Below are positions 1 to 8,223 of a stretch of DNA of 18,296 bases, piece by piece. The notes beneath the pieces were generated by a model that saw only the letters and a list, made by a program, of their open reading frames with translations, was not told the DNA's origin and did not search any database. The stretch comes from a bacterium (GTDB lineage: Bacteria > Bacteroidota > Bacteroidia > Cytophagales > Thermonemataceae). The DNA is taken from NCBI GenBank assembly GCA_025362415.1, contig JANYGM010000330.1, positions 1-18,296 on the forward strand. The letters are read 5' to 3'. Each line of letters opens with the position of its first letter. Position 1 is the first letter of the stretch. The position numbers and the translations under genes are program-made.

Positions 1-35
1 TAGCCCCCAAACCCCCAAAGGGGACTTTAATACAA
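1..35. repeat. Dispersed intergenic repeat, copy 1
   Basis: A C-rich block containing CCCCCAAAGGGGACTTTAA, followed by TACAA. A near-identical block occurs at 12477-12510, with about four differences over 35 bases including one gap. The CCCC...GGGG core is a short imperfect palindrome. From memory, similar blocks are scattered between genes in many Bacteroidota genomes; the role is unknown. The copy lies just upstream of the epimerase gene and may continue beyond the window edge. Confidence 0.7.
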
Positions 36-69
36 ATACTTTACACTTCACACCTCACACTTCAAAAAA

Positions 70-480
70 ATGTTTACAAACGTAGAACACATAGGCATTG
101 CCGTAAAAGACATAGCTTTTTCTAATGCTATTTTTGCCTCACTTTTTAATCAACAACCCTACAAAGCTGAAATAGTTGCTTCTGAAAGCGTAATGACTTC
201 TTTTTTTAAGATAGGAAACACCAAAATAGAACTTTTGCAAGCCACAAGTGAGCATAGCGCAATAGCAAAATTTATAGAAAAAAAAGGGGAGGGAATGCAC
301 CATATTGCTTACGCAGTAGATGATATAGTAGCAGAAATGGCACGCCTAAATGAGGAAGGTTTTGTACTTTTATCAGAAACCCCCAAGCGTGGCGCAGATA
401 ACAAATTAGTCTGTTTTCTTCACCCCAAATCAACTGGTGGTGTTTTGATAGAACTTTGTCAGGAAATAAAAGAGGTATAA
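70..480 (+). CDS. mce: Methylmalonyl-CoA epimerase (VOC superfamily)
   Basis: The 136-aa protein is a single glyoxalase/VOC-fold enzyme that interconverts (R)- and (S)-methylmalonyl-CoA. It links propionyl-CoA metabolism to the vitamin B12-dependent mutase in the cytoplasm. The length is normal for the family. The two beta-alpha-beta-beta-beta modules are visible: the first opens with VEHIGIAVKD, holding the metal ligand His7, and contains KIELLQ around Glu54. The second contains GMHHIAYAVDD (His77/His78) and ends in GVLIELCQ (Glu128), the usual catalytic/metal glutamate. The ATG at 70 is preceded by an A-run and the CTTCAAA leader motif seen at other genes here, with no Shine-Dalgarno. No mutase or carboxylase subunit is adjacent, so the assignment rests on motifs; another VOC enzyme is possible but less likely. 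Confidence 0.9.
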   Translation: MFTNVEHIGIAVKDIAFSNAIFASLFNQQPYKAEIVASESVMTSFFKIGNTKIELLQATSEHSAIAKFIEKKGEGMHHIAYAVDDIVAEMARLNEEGFVLLSETPKRGADNKLVCFLHPKSTGGVLIELCQEIKEV

Positions 481-601
481 AATTTAGTTTAAAAATAAGA
501 AATTTATGATAAACCAATTAAAAAATAAATGTTTCATTTACTTTTTAATTGGTTTTTTTATTATCTTACGGCAAATAATCCCATTAAAAAACAAAAATAA
601 T

Positions 602-2587
602 ATGAAATTTTCATTCTTTATAGTCATTTACTTATGCTTATTTGTGGTTTCTTATGCACAAGATAGTACTGCCACAAAAATAGAACTCTTTGAATCTCAC
701 GTAGATGATATTCTCAAACTTAAAAAGGAAGAGTCGCAAGATATCAAAACGAGTGTTGCCTCTGTTTTGAAAGCCGTAGATGTCCGTGAAACGCCTGCCA
801 TTGTTACGGTCATCACACAAGAACAAATCCAACGCTCGGGTGCAAGAGATTTGATAGATTTGTTTTGGCTTGTGCCAGGGCTGGATATTGTCAATGATTT
901 TGGAAATACTCGTTTTTTGGCTATTAGAGGGCAATCCGCAGAAGAAGGCAAAGTTTTACTGTTGCTTGATGGACACATAATGACAGAAACCAATTATGGC
1001 ACAGTGCCTATTGGGCAACGCTTTCCGCTTGGTTGGTTTGAGCGTATTGAAATTATACGAGGTCCTGGCTCGTCTATTTATGGGGGTACAGCTGGGCTTT
1101 GTGTGGTAAATCTTATTACAAAAAAAGGGAATAGTAACAAGAAAAACAGCATTAGTTCTACTTATGAGCATTCTTTGGGAAGACAACAACGAGTTACTTC
1201 TGATTTTTTGATAGGAAAAGAAATCAAAAAAGATTTCTATTTTAGTATTGGTGGGGCTTTTTCTACTGCAAATCTTAGTAATAGACTAATCAAACGTACC
1301 AATGAACAAGTAAGTTATGCGGATAGTTCTGCTGTAAAAAGTGCTATGTTTAAGGCTGATTTGCATTATAAAAAGCTCAATATCAATTTTTTAGCAGAAG
1401 ATTATAGGCTACAACGTACAGAAAGTAATGATAAACTAACGGTATTTAATGGCTATTATCTTTATAGTGATTATACCATTAATATTGGCACAAAAACGCA
1501 GGTAGTGCCTTATTTGCGCCTTAAAATCCAAGAGCCTTGGAATGTAGTTGGACCTAGACAAAGTGATTTTAATGAATTGCACAAGCAAGCCATCACTGGT
1601 ATAAAAGCCATTGTTTCACTTACATCTAATACAGATATTACACTAGGAACAGAAAATATCTATACAAATGCAAAACTCACCAAAGAAAATAGTACTGTTA
1701 CATACTTTAAAACAGGTAATAAGGTATTTACAATGAATAATTTTGCCGTTTTTGCAGAGATTAGCCACAAAACAAAATATGCTAATTTCTCTTTGGGCGG
1801 ACGTGCAGATGTGCATTCTACAGCAGGTGCGGCAGTAGTACCTCGTGTGGGTATTGCAAAGGCATTTGATAAATGGAACTACAAAATTATTTATAGTCAA
1901 GCCTTCAAAACGCCTTCTACTGCTAATATTAACTATATTATAGATAGTTCTAAGAATACTTTACCTGAAAGAATAGAAGAAATAGATGTAGAAATAGGCT
2001 ATAGACCTAGCAAACATTTTGCCATTACTGCCAATTATTACCGTATAAAAGTAGAAGATTTTATTGCATTTGTGCCTTCCAATTCTTTGATAGAAGGTTC
2101 TTATACGAATGATAAACGTGTGGGAACACAAGGTATAGAGGTAGAAGCAACACTTACTTACCCTAAATTTATCCTAAAAACTAGTTATTCTTATTATATT
2201 CCTACTTTTAGAGAGGTAGAAGAACTTATTATCCCACAAAATGATAAGGTGATGCAAGGACTTTCTCCTCACAAAATTACAATGCAAACAAGTTGGGAAA
2301 TAATAAGAAATATACGTCTAAATACAACAGGGGTGTTTTTGTCTAGCAAAAGTAATTATATTCCTGATGACTTGGGTAATTCTGTACTTGACCTCACGCC
2401 TAATTATATCCTTGTCAATAGTAATATTTATTGGAGTAATATCATAAAAAATGTGGATTTGCAGCTTGGTGTGTATAATTTGCTCAATACTGATTATAAT
2501 TATGGCTTGGCTTACATTACAGGAATGAATTATTTGCCTGGTCAAGCTCGTTCTTTTCAGTTGAAAGCATTATTTAGATTAGAATAA
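602..2587 (+). CDS. TonB-dependent outer-membrane receptor
   Basis: This is a 661-aa outer-membrane beta-barrel receptor that imports an unidentified ligand (siderophore, cobalamin, metal or oligomer) using TonB energy. The frame is open from an ATG at 506, but the ATG at 602 is preferred because it opens a clean Sec signal peptide (MKFSFFIVIYLCLFVVSYA, cleavage before Gln20). The plug domain follows at about residues 50-180: ETPAIVTVITQEQIQRSG, then LAIRGQ, LLLLDGH, FERIEIIRGPGSSIYGG and VVNLITKK, all classical plug motifs. The rest is alternating beta-strand sequence up to LPGQARSFQLKALFRLE, typical of the last strand. There is no N-terminal carboxypeptidase-like repeat and no SusD partner, so it is not a typical Sus polysaccharide receptor. 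No neighbour identifies the ligand. Confidence 0.9.
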   Translation: MKFSFFIVIYLCLFVVSYAQDSTATKIELFESHVDDILKLKKEESQDIKTSVASVLKAVDVRETPAIVTVITQEQIQRSGARDLIDLFWLVPGLDIVNDFGNTRFLAIRGQSAEEGKVLLLLDGHIMTETNYGTVPIGQRFPLGWFERIEIIRGPGSSIYGGTAGLCVVNLITKKGNSNKKNSISSTYEHSLGRQQRVTSDFLIGKEIKKDFYFSIGGAFSTANLSNRLIKRTNEQVSYADSSAVKSAMFKADLHYKKLNINFLAEDYRLQRTESNDKLTVFNGYYLYSDYTINIGTKTQVVPYLRLKIQEPWNVVGPRQSDFNELHKQAITGIKAIVSLTSNTDITLGTENIYTNAKLTKENSTVTYFKTGNKVFTMNNFAVFAEISHKTKYANFSLGGRADVHSTAGAAVVPRVGIAKAFDKWNYKIIYSQAFKTPSTANINYIIDSSKNTLPERIEEIDVEIGYRPSKHFAITANYYRIKVEDFIAFVPSNSLIEGSYTNDKRVGTQGIEVEATLTYPKFILKTSYSYYIPTFREVEELIIPQNDKVMQGLSPHKITMQTSWEIIRNIRLNTTGVFLSSKSNYIPDDLGNSVLDLTPNYILVNSNIYWSNIIKNVDLQLGVYNLLNTDYNYGLAYITGMNYLPGQARSFQLKALFRLE

Positions 2588-2637
2588 AAATTTAGCAGTA
2601 TCATCAACATTTTAAATATAAAAATAATTAAAAAAAT

Positions 2638-3462
2638 ATGGATTTTCAGACATTAGGAGATTGGTGCAAATGGTTGGAGAAAAACTTTTCTAACGAACTG
2701 ATGATACCAATGTTGCCTGTTATTATTAGATTAGACGGCAACAACTTTCATACGTGGACGAAAGGATTAGATAGACCGTTTGATAAAAATCTTACGGAAC
2801 TTATGATTCAAACCACAAAGTTTTTGGTACAAGAAACTAATGCAGTCGTTGGATATACGCAAAGTGATGAAATTACGTTAGTTTTATATTCCTCAGACCA
2901 CAAAAGTTTAATCTACAATGATGGCAAAAAACAAAAGATTTTATCAAAATTAACGGGTAAATGTGTATCTTTTTTTAATGAAAAAAGACAAGAACTTTTG
3001 CCTAATCATAATAAAATAGCTAACTTTGATTGTAGAATTTATCAAACGCCTACTTTGTTAGATGCTTGTGTACAGCTTCTTTGGCGTGAGAATGATGCTA
3101 CAAAAAATAGTATTTCAATGCTTGCACAAAGTTTATTTTCACACAAAGAACTGCTAAAATTGAATGGTAGTGAAATGCAAAATAAAATGATGCTTGAAAA
3201 AAATGTGAATTGGAATGATTTGGAGGTTAAATTTAAGCGTGGAACTTATGTCAAAAAAATAAAAACCTCAAAACCTTTCACTCAAGAAGAACTAAAAAGC
3301 TTGCCTGCTAGGCATCAAGCACATAAAAATCCACTTCTTGTCATTGAAAGAGCAGTTGTAAAGGAAATTGAAATGCCTATTTTTAGCAAAATAGCCAATA
3401 AAGAAGACGTGATTTTCTTTGATGCTACGCCAATTTTAATTACTTCTGATACTGCTGAATAA
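2638..3462 (+). CDS. Thg1-like 3'-5' nucleotidyltransferase (tRNAHis guanylyltransferase family)
   Basis: This 274-aa cytoplasmic enzyme is recognised as a member of the Thg1/TLP family, which adds nucleotides to RNA 5' ends in the 3'-to-5' direction, either G-1 on tRNAHis or repair of truncated tRNAs. Visible signatures are RLDGNNFH at 31-38 (first metal Asp33), YTQSDEITLV at 73-82 (Ser76, Asp77, Glu78, the second metal site), FDCRIYQTP at 130-138 and WRENDATKNS at 149-158. The HINNLYN motif that eukaryotic Thg1 uses around the tRNAHis anticodon is absent; the equivalent stretch reads DATKNSISMLAQS. This favours a Thg1-like protein (TLP, 5'-end repair) over a strict tRNAHis enzyme; that is inference from the family. 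It lies 50 bp after the receptor gene and 46 bp before dsbD on the same strand, with no tRNA or RNA-repair genes nearby and no obvious shift in base composition. Confidence 0.85.
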   Translation: MDFQTLGDWCKWLEKNFSNELMIPMLPVIIRLDGNNFHTWTKGLDRPFDKNLTELMIQTTKFLVQETNAVVGYTQSDEITLVLYSSDHKSLIYNDGKKQKILSKLTGKCVSFFNEKRQELLPNHNKIANFDCRIYQTPTLLDACVQLLWRENDATKNSISMLAQSLFSHKELLKLNGSEMQNKMMLEKNVNWNDLEVKFKRGTYVKKIKTSKPFTQEELKSLPARHQAHKNPLLVIERAVVKEIEMPIFSKIANKEDVIFFDATPILITSDTAE

Positions 3463-3508
3463 AAAATAAAATAATATCTCCCCAATCTTACAAAAACTAT
3501 TTATTTTA

Positions 3509-5686
3509 ATGAAAAAAATAAACTTTATTCTTTTCTTTTTGCTAATTTTTCTACAAAATATTCTTTTAGCACAAACGCCTCACTCTCAATGGAGTATATC
3601 CTCTTCCACGAAAGATGCAAAAGCAGGTGATATTGTAGAACTCGTTTATACAGCTACTATTGAAGATGATTGGTATCTTTATGGTTCTAATTTTGGAGAA
3701 GGCGGACCTCAAATCACAAGCATAAAAGCTAAAAAAGACCCTTCTTTTGAGATAGTAGGCAAATTAGAAAGTATTGGTTTTCAGAAAAAATTTGATACCA
3801 CTTTTGAAATGGATATTACCATTTTTAAGAAAAAAGCGGAATTTCGTCAGAAAATCAAGTTATTAAGTGGCGAAAAACTGAATTTTAATGCAGAAATAGA
3901 TTTTCAAGTTTGTTCTGATAAAGAAGGTACTTGCAAGCAAGGAACGTACAAAACAACTTTTAATAACATCAAAATAATTCAAACAGAAGCATCAAAAGTA
4001 CCTTCTGAAAAAAAAAACGGAAAAATAGATAGTGTAAATAGTGACACATCAACTACTCCAACTACTATTCCAAACAAAAATAGTACACAAGATACTACAA
4101 AAAATATTTCTGAAATTTCTAATCAAAACCTGCCACCAAAACCTGCCGTAAGTTTATTATCATTTTTGATAATTGCCTTTGGAGGGGGTTTGCTGGCACT
4201 TCTTACGCCTTGTGTGTTCCCAATGATACCAATGACAGTATCAATTTTTATGAAAGATAGCTCAAAAATATCTCCAGAAGTTGCGGCAACACTTACCCCA
4301 GAACGTCTAAAAATCTACACACAGGAACACCAACGCAAAGTACGCAGACAAGGAATTACGAAAGCATTGGTTTATGGGTTTGCTATTATTGCTATTTATA
4401 CGCTGATTGGTGGACTTGTGTCGGCTTTTATGGGGGTTGATTTTACCAATGATTTGAGTACAAGTGCCACAGCAAATATTATTTTCTTTTGTGTTTTTAT
4501 CTTTTTTGCGTTGTCTTTTTTGGGAATGTTTGAGTTGGTTTTGCCTAGTTGGCTCGTGAATAAAATAGACGAAAAAGCTGACCAAGGCGGTTATTTGGGC
4601 GTTTTCTTTATGGCTTTTACGCTTGTTTTGGTGTCATTTTCGTGTACTGCGCCTATTGCAGGAACGCTAATTTTAGCTGCTTTTGATGGCGAAATAGTAC
4701 GTCCTGCGCTTGGAATGATGGCTTTTTCGTCTGCATTTGCTATTCCGTTTGTAATTTTTGCTATTTTTCCTTCACTTTTAAAGAGTTTGCCAAAATCTGG
4801 TGGTTGGCTAAACGTGTTAAAAGTGGTGTTGGGCTTTGCAGAACTTGCACTTGCTTTTAAATTTTTGAGTACGGCAGACTTGGCATATCATTGGGGAATT
4901 TTGGATAGAGATGAGTTTTTGACCATTTGGATAGTGATTTTTGCAGTTCTGGGTTTGTATTTATTGGGCAAAATTACCCTTCCACACGACAGCAAAATAG
5001 AAAAAATTTCTGTGCCTCGTCTGCTTTTTGCTATGGTTAGTTTGTCTTTTTCTTTGTATATGTTGCCTGGTCTTTTTGGTGCAAATCTTACGCTTTTATC
5101 AGGGATTATTCCACCACAAACGACTAATAACTTTGATTTAGATGATTTAATCAAACAAAATGCTAATAATTCTGGTAATAATTCTAATTCATCAGAAAAA
5201 AATAAAAATCTCAAAGAAAAAATAAAATATGCAGAATTTCTGAAAATGCCACTTGGTATTGAAGGTTTCTTTGATTATGAGCAAGGTCTTGCGTATGCTA
5301 AAAAAGTCAATAAACCTGTTTTTTTAGATTTTACTGGTCACGGTTGCGCTAATTGCAGGAAAATGGAAGAAAATGTTTGGGTAAATCCACGAGTTTTGGA
5401 GATGCTAAAAAATGATTATATAGTGATTTCTTTGTATGTTGATGATAAAACAGAACTCCCTGAAAATGAGCATTATAAAGCAAAAAAAGATGGAGAAATA
5501 AAAACTACTTTGGGTAAGAAAAACTTTTTTATTCAAATTGACAAATACCAATCCATTGCACAACCTTATTATTGTTTGTTGGACACAAAAGGCAATTTAA
5601 TGGTACAATCAGAAGGCTATAATGCTGATATTGAGAATTTTAGCAGTTTCTTAGAAAAGGGTTTGGCGGAGTTTAAAAAGAGGTAA
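3509..5686 (+). CDS. dsbD: Thiol:disulfide interchange protein DsbD
   Basis: A 725-aa inner-membrane electron carrier that moves reducing equivalents from cytoplasmic thioredoxin to the periplasm, for disulfide isomerisation and cytochrome c maturation. All three modules are present. A Sec signal (about 1-21) leads to the periplasmic alpha domain with the pair Cys135/Cys143. A Ser/Thr/Asn-rich linker (about 170-210) precedes the CcdA-like membrane domain with LTPCVFPM (Cys235) and FSCTAPIAGT (Cys379). A second Asn/Ser-rich linker (about 545-570) leads to the C-terminal thioredoxin-like domain with GCANCRK (Cys613/Cys616). All six redox cysteines are kept. It is longer than the Escherichia coli protein (565 aa) because of the two linkers and an extra charged cytoplasmic segment after the first membrane helix (about 251-280, with TPERLKIYTQEHQRKV). 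Confidence 0.93.
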   Translation: MKKINFILFFLLIFLQNILLAQTPHSQWSISSSTKDAKAGDIVELVYTATIEDDWYLYGSNFGEGGPQITSIKAKKDPSFEIVGKLESIGFQKKFDTTFEMDITIFKKKAEFRQKIKLLSGEKLNFNAEIDFQVCSDKEGTCKQGTYKTTFNNIKIIQTEASKVPSEKKNGKIDSVNSDTSTTPTTIPNKNSTQDTTKNISEISNQNLPPKPAVSLLSFLIIAFGGGLLALLTPCVFPMIPMTVSIFMKDSSKISPEVAATLTPERLKIYTQEHQRKVRRQGITKALVYGFAIIAIYTLIGGLVSAFMGVDFTNDLSTSATANIIFFCVFIFFALSFLGMFELVLPSWLVNKIDEKADQGGYLGVFFMAFTLVLVSFSCTAPIAGTLILAAFDGEIVRPALGMMAFSSAFAIPFVIFAIFPSLLKSLPKSGGWLNVLKVVLGFAELALAFKFLSTADLAYHWGILDRDEFLTIWIVIFAVLGLYLLGKITLPHDSKIEKISVPRLLFAMVSLSFSLYMLPGLFGANLTLLSGIIPPQTTNNFDLDDLIKQNANNSGNNSNSSEKNKNLKEKIKYAEFLKMPLGIEGFFDYEQGLAYAKKVNKPVFLDFTGHGCANCRKMEENVWVNPRVLEMLKNDYIVISLYVDDKTELPENEHYKAKKDGEIKTTLGKKNFFIQIDKYQSIAQPYYCLLDTKGNLMVQSEGYNADIENFSSFLEKGLAEFKKR

Positions 5687-5726
5687 AAAACTCGCAGGGT
5701 CTAAAAAAACCTGCATCTTTATAGGC

Positions 5727-5905
5727 AGTTTTTCCTGCCGTTGTTTGTGTTCTAGCGTTAGCAACACCGACAACGAATTACGTAGAGCAATGTATTCACG
5801 CTTCCCACAAAGATAATAGGATATTTGCAAAATCAAACCAAAATTAGGTTTTTCTGTTATTAGTGTGGTGTCGCTACGCTAAAACACGCAATAACAGCGG
5901 AAAAA
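5727..5905. repeat. Paired-hairpin (BIME-like) element, copy 1
   Basis: A 179-bp unit. Hairpin A pairs 5739-5751 with 5763-5775 (13-nt arms, one mismatch and one G-T pair). Hairpin B pairs CTGTTATT at 5854-5861 with AATAACAG at 5890-5897. Read on the minus strand, the tip of B (GTGTTTTAGCG, then TAGCGACACC) matches the tip of A, so A and B are inverted relatives. The ends are imperfect inverted repeats: TTTTTCCTGCCGTTGTT at the left and, read on the minus strand, TTTTTCCGCTGTTATT at the right. Such pairs resemble REP/BIME elements mobilised by RAYT transposases, though no such gene is in the window. Confidence 0.8.
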
Positions 5906-5936
5906 GGCATACCAACTAAGGAGCAATAGACCATTT

Positions 5937-6120
5937 AGTTTTTCCTGCCGTTGTTGGTGTTCTAGCGTTAGCGACACCAACAACGAATTACGTAGAGCAA
6001 TGTATTCACGCTTTCCACAAAGATAATAGGATATTTGCAAAATCAAACCAAAATTAGGTTTTTCTGTCATTAGTGCAATGTGGTGTCATTACGCTAAAAC
6101 ACGCAATAACAGTGGAAAAA
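5937..6120. repeat. Paired-hairpin (BIME-like) element, copy 2
   Basis: A 184-bp direct copy of 5727-5905, offset by 210 bp, with about eight substitutions and one 5-base insertion (CAATG in hairpin B). Here hairpin A is perfect: CGTTGTTGGTGT at 5949-5960 pairs with ACACCAACAACG at 5974-5985 around a 13-nt loop. Hairpin B carries a C-A mismatch (CTGTCATT against AATAACAG). The 75-80 bp between the hairpins is almost unchanged between copies, so the whole pair, not just the stems, was duplicated. Confidence 0.8.
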
Positions 6121-6154
6121 TTGTGAGTTGATACAGTAAAAAAGAGTATATTTG
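6121..6154 (+). promoter_or_regulatory. Candidate Bacteroidota-type promoter for the aminotransferase-yggS operon
   Basis: TATATTTG at 6147-6154 matches the TAnnTTTG -7 consensus of this phylum. TTG at 6121-6123 lies 23 bases upstream and TTG at 6128-6130 lies 16 bases upstream; either is a possible -33 element, neither with ideal spacing. It sits about 90 bp before the start at 6246 and immediately after the repeat block, which may therefore bound the upstream side. Confidence 0.4.
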
Positions 6155-6245
6155 TATTGACATAAGTTTTGATAATATTTAATAAATTGATAATCAATAT
6201 ATTAGATATTAATTCACGACTTATAATTCACAACTCATAACTCAA

Positions 6246-7436
6246 ATGACACAAAGAGAACTTTTCTTGAATTATCTTGCTCAAACGACTGATTTCCCAC
6301 TTTTGATAGAAATAGAACGAGCAGAAAATATTTATTTGTACTCACCACAAGGCAAAAGATATATTGACCTTATTTCGGGCATAAGCGTTAGTAATGTAGG
6401 ACACAGACATCCAAAAGTCTTGCAAGCTATTCATAATCAGTTAGATAAATATTTGCATTTAATGGTTTATGGTGAATATGTCCAAACGCCGCAAAATCTT
6501 TTAGCCAAAAAACTAACTGAAAATCTGCCACAAAACCTCAATAACTGTTATTTCGTAAATTCTGGTAGCGAGGCAATAGAAGGGGCAATGAAACTTGCCA
6601 AACGCTATACCAACCGTAGTGAGTTTATCTCGTGTATCAATGCGTATCACGGAAGTTCACAAGGTGCGCTCTCACTCAACGGAAATGAGAATTTTAAGCA
6701 AAATTTCCGCCCTTTGCTACCTGATATTAAGCATATTTGTTATGGTAGTTTTTCTGATTTGGAGAAAATAACCAACAAAACTGCTGCCATTTTTATAGAA
6801 ACCATACAAGGGGAAGCAGGCGTAAAAGTGGCTTGTACGACTTATTTTAAGGCTTTGCGTGAGCGTTGCACTCGTACTGGAACGCTACTTGTATTAGATG
6901 AAATTCAGTGTGGTTTTGGGCGCACAGGCAAATTATGGGCTTTTGAGCATTTTGATATTGTGCCTGATATTTTGGTGCTTGCCAAAGGAATGGGCGGAGG
7001 AATGCCTATTGGGGCGTTTATTTCGTCAAAAGAAATAATGGATAGCCTAAAAAGTAATCCTATTTTGGGGCATATTACCACGTTTGGCGGACATCCTGTA
7101 AGTTGTGCGGCGGCACTTGCCACACTGGAAGTTATTTTGGAAGAAAACTTAATTTCAGAGGTTGAAAACAAAGCAAATCTTTTCAAAAAACTGCTTATTC
7201 ACCCAAAAATCAAACAAATACGTAACAAAGGCTTACTAATGGCGGTAGAATTTGAAAACTTTGATGTTCTCAAAAAAATCATTGATAATGCCATAGAAAA
7301 TGGTATTATTACAGATTGGTTTTTGTTTTGTGATAATGCTATGCGTATTGCGCCACCTCTTATCATTACTAATGAGCAAATAGAAGAAGCCTGTGCTATT
7401 ATTTTGGAAATGATAGACTTATCCATTAAAAACTAA
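6246..7436 (+). CDS. Class III PLP-dependent aminotransferase (acetylornithine aminotransferase-like)
   Basis: A 396-aa fold-type I, class III aminotransferase of the acetylornithine/ornithine/4-aminobutyrate group; the length is normal for that group. Visible motifs are SGISVSNVGHRHP near the substrate site, VNSGSEAIEGAMKLAKRY for cofactor phosphate binding, DEIQCGFGRTGKLWAFEH (Asp218, facing the pyridine nitrogen), LAKGMGGGMPIGAF with the PLP lysine Lys247, and TTFGGHPVSCAAALATLEVI. The substrate cannot be fixed from motifs. No arginine-biosynthesis genes are adjacent, so argD is not assigned. The next gene, yggS, starts 35 bp downstream with no terminator between, suggesting co-transcription; YggS maintains PLP balance, so the pairing makes functional sense. 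The start follows the motif CATAACTCAA directly before ATG. Confidence 0.88.
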   Translation: MTQRELFLNYLAQTTDFPLLIEIERAENIYLYSPQGKRYIDLISGISVSNVGHRHPKVLQAIHNQLDKYLHLMVYGEYVQTPQNLLAKKLTENLPQNLNNCYFVNSGSEAIEGAMKLAKRYTNRSEFISCINAYHGSSQGALSLNGNENFKQNFRPLLPDIKHICYGSFSDLEKITNKTAAIFIETIQGEAGVKVACTTYFKALRERCTRTGTLLVLDEIQCGFGRTGKLWAFEHFDIVPDILVLAKGMGGGMPIGAFISSKEIMDSLKSNPILGHITTFGGHPVSCAAALATLEVILEENLISEVENKANLFKKLLIHPKIKQIRNKGLLMAVEFENFDVLKKIIDNAIENGIITDWFLFCDNAMRIAPPLIITNEQIEEACAIILEMIDLSIKN

Positions 7437-7470
7437 AAATCACTTCAAAATTTAAAATTACTGATTTAAA

Positions 7471-8118
7471 ATGTCTATTAAAGAAAATTATCAAAGCCTT
7501 CAAAAAAATATTCCTAACCTTGTAACGCTTGTGGCAGTAAGCAAGACAAAACCCATAGTGGATTTGGAGCAAGTTTATGAGGCTGGTTGTCGTCATTTTG
7601 GAGAAAATAAGCCACAAGAAATGCTACTCAAATACCAAACTTTGCCAAAAGACATCAATTGGCATATGATTGGGCATTTGCAGAGCAATAAAGCTAAAAT
7701 TATTGTGCCTTTTGTTCATCTTATTCATTCTGTTGATAGCCTAAAACTTTTACAAGTCATTGATAATGAGGCAAAAAAAAACAATAAAATTCAGAATTGC
7801 CTTCTTCAGATTTTTATTGCAAAAGAGGAAACCAAATTTGGACTTTCAGAAAGTGAATTAGAAGAAATTTTGCAAATTATTGATAATCAATTACTTAAAA
7901 ATATTGCTATTATTGGTCTTATGGGAATGGCAAGTTTTACAAACGACCAAACCCAAGTCAAACAAGAATTTCAGAGCCTAAAAACACTTTTTGACAAATA
8001 TCAACAAAAATATGCCCTAAAAGTGCTTTCTATGGGAATGAGTGGGGATTACGAACTTGCCATACAAGAAGGCTCTACTATGGTACGTGTTGGAAGTGCC
8101 ATTTTTGGAACAAGGTAA
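7471..8118 (+). CDS. yggS: PLP homeostasis protein, YggS/PROSC family
   Basis: A 215-aa fold-type III, alanine-racemase-like TIM-barrel protein that binds pyridoxal phosphate and buffers its supply; it has no known catalytic activity in the family. The PLP lysine is Lys25 in LVAVSKTKP. Other family signatures are RHFGENKPQE, WHMIGHLQSNKAK, HSVDS, LMGMASFT and, near the end, LSMGMSGDYELAIQEGSTMVRVGSAIFG, which contains the phosphate-binding serine/glycine stretch. The length is slightly below the usual 220-235 aa. It follows the aminotransferase by 35 bp and probably shares its promoter. Confidence 0.93.
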   Translation: MSIKENYQSLQKNIPNLVTLVAVSKTKPIVDLEQVYEAGCRHFGENKPQEMLLKYQTLPKDINWHMIGHLQSNKAKIIVPFVHLIHSVDSLKLLQVIDNEAKKNNKIQNCLLQIFIAKEETKFGLSESELEEILQIIDNQLLKNIAIIGLMGMASFTNDQTQVKQEFQSLKTLFDKYQQKYALKVLSMGMSGDYELAIQEGSTMVRVGSAIFGTR

Positions 8119-8223
8119 AGAAATCTGTTTTTTATAGCTTAGAAAAGATGTGAAATAAGAGTTACGAAATATGAATATATAACTCATATTAGCATTTTTT
8201 ATGACAATTTAAACCCAAAATCA

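Larger units (their letters stand above)
5687..6245. other. Gene-free region of 559 bp holding paired-hairpin repeats
   Basis: No credible gene lies between dsbD and the aminotransferase. The region contains two long direct copies of a paired-hairpin element (5727-5905 and 5937-6120), a 31-bp spacer between them, a candidate promoter (6121-6154) and a C/A-rich leader up to the ATG at 6246. The minus-strand open frames of about 60 codons seen here share an almost identical internal peptide only because they read through the two repeat copies. Confidence 0.8.

Noticed and set aside
506..601. Upstream start for the TonB-dependent receptor adding 32 residues
   Set aside because: It would bury the clean Sec signal peptide that begins at 602 behind another hydrophobic stretch; the start at 602 is typical for receptors.
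2588..5686. A functional operon of receptor, Thg1-like enzyme and DsbD forming a single system
   Set aside because: The spacing allows co-transcription but nothing in the proteins links RNA 5'-end repair to outer-membrane import or disulfide transfer; no shared pathway can be supported.
5694..5714. GCAGG...CCTGC stem directly after dsbD as a terminator
   Set aside because: It has only five base pairs around an 11-base loop and no T-run; too weak to call.
5651..6070. Two minus-strand open frames of about 60 codons (5651-5836 and 5879-6070) sharing an almost identical peptide containing ISYYLCGKREYIALRNS
   Set aside because: The shared peptide is exactly the reading of the duplicated hairpin element. 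The differing tails and lack of conserved starts indicate repeat translation, not paralogous genes.
5727..6120. Possible CRISPR array or integron attC sites
   Set aside because: There are only two long copies with a 31-bp spacer, unlike CRISPR repeats. In attC sites the short ends are conserved and the tops vary, whereas here the tops are conserved; no integrase or Cas gene is present.
8160..8205. ATATGA...TCATAT inverted repeat between yggS and the unknown gene
   Set aside because: Six A+T base pairs are expected by chance in this composition and no proper T-run follows at the right distance.
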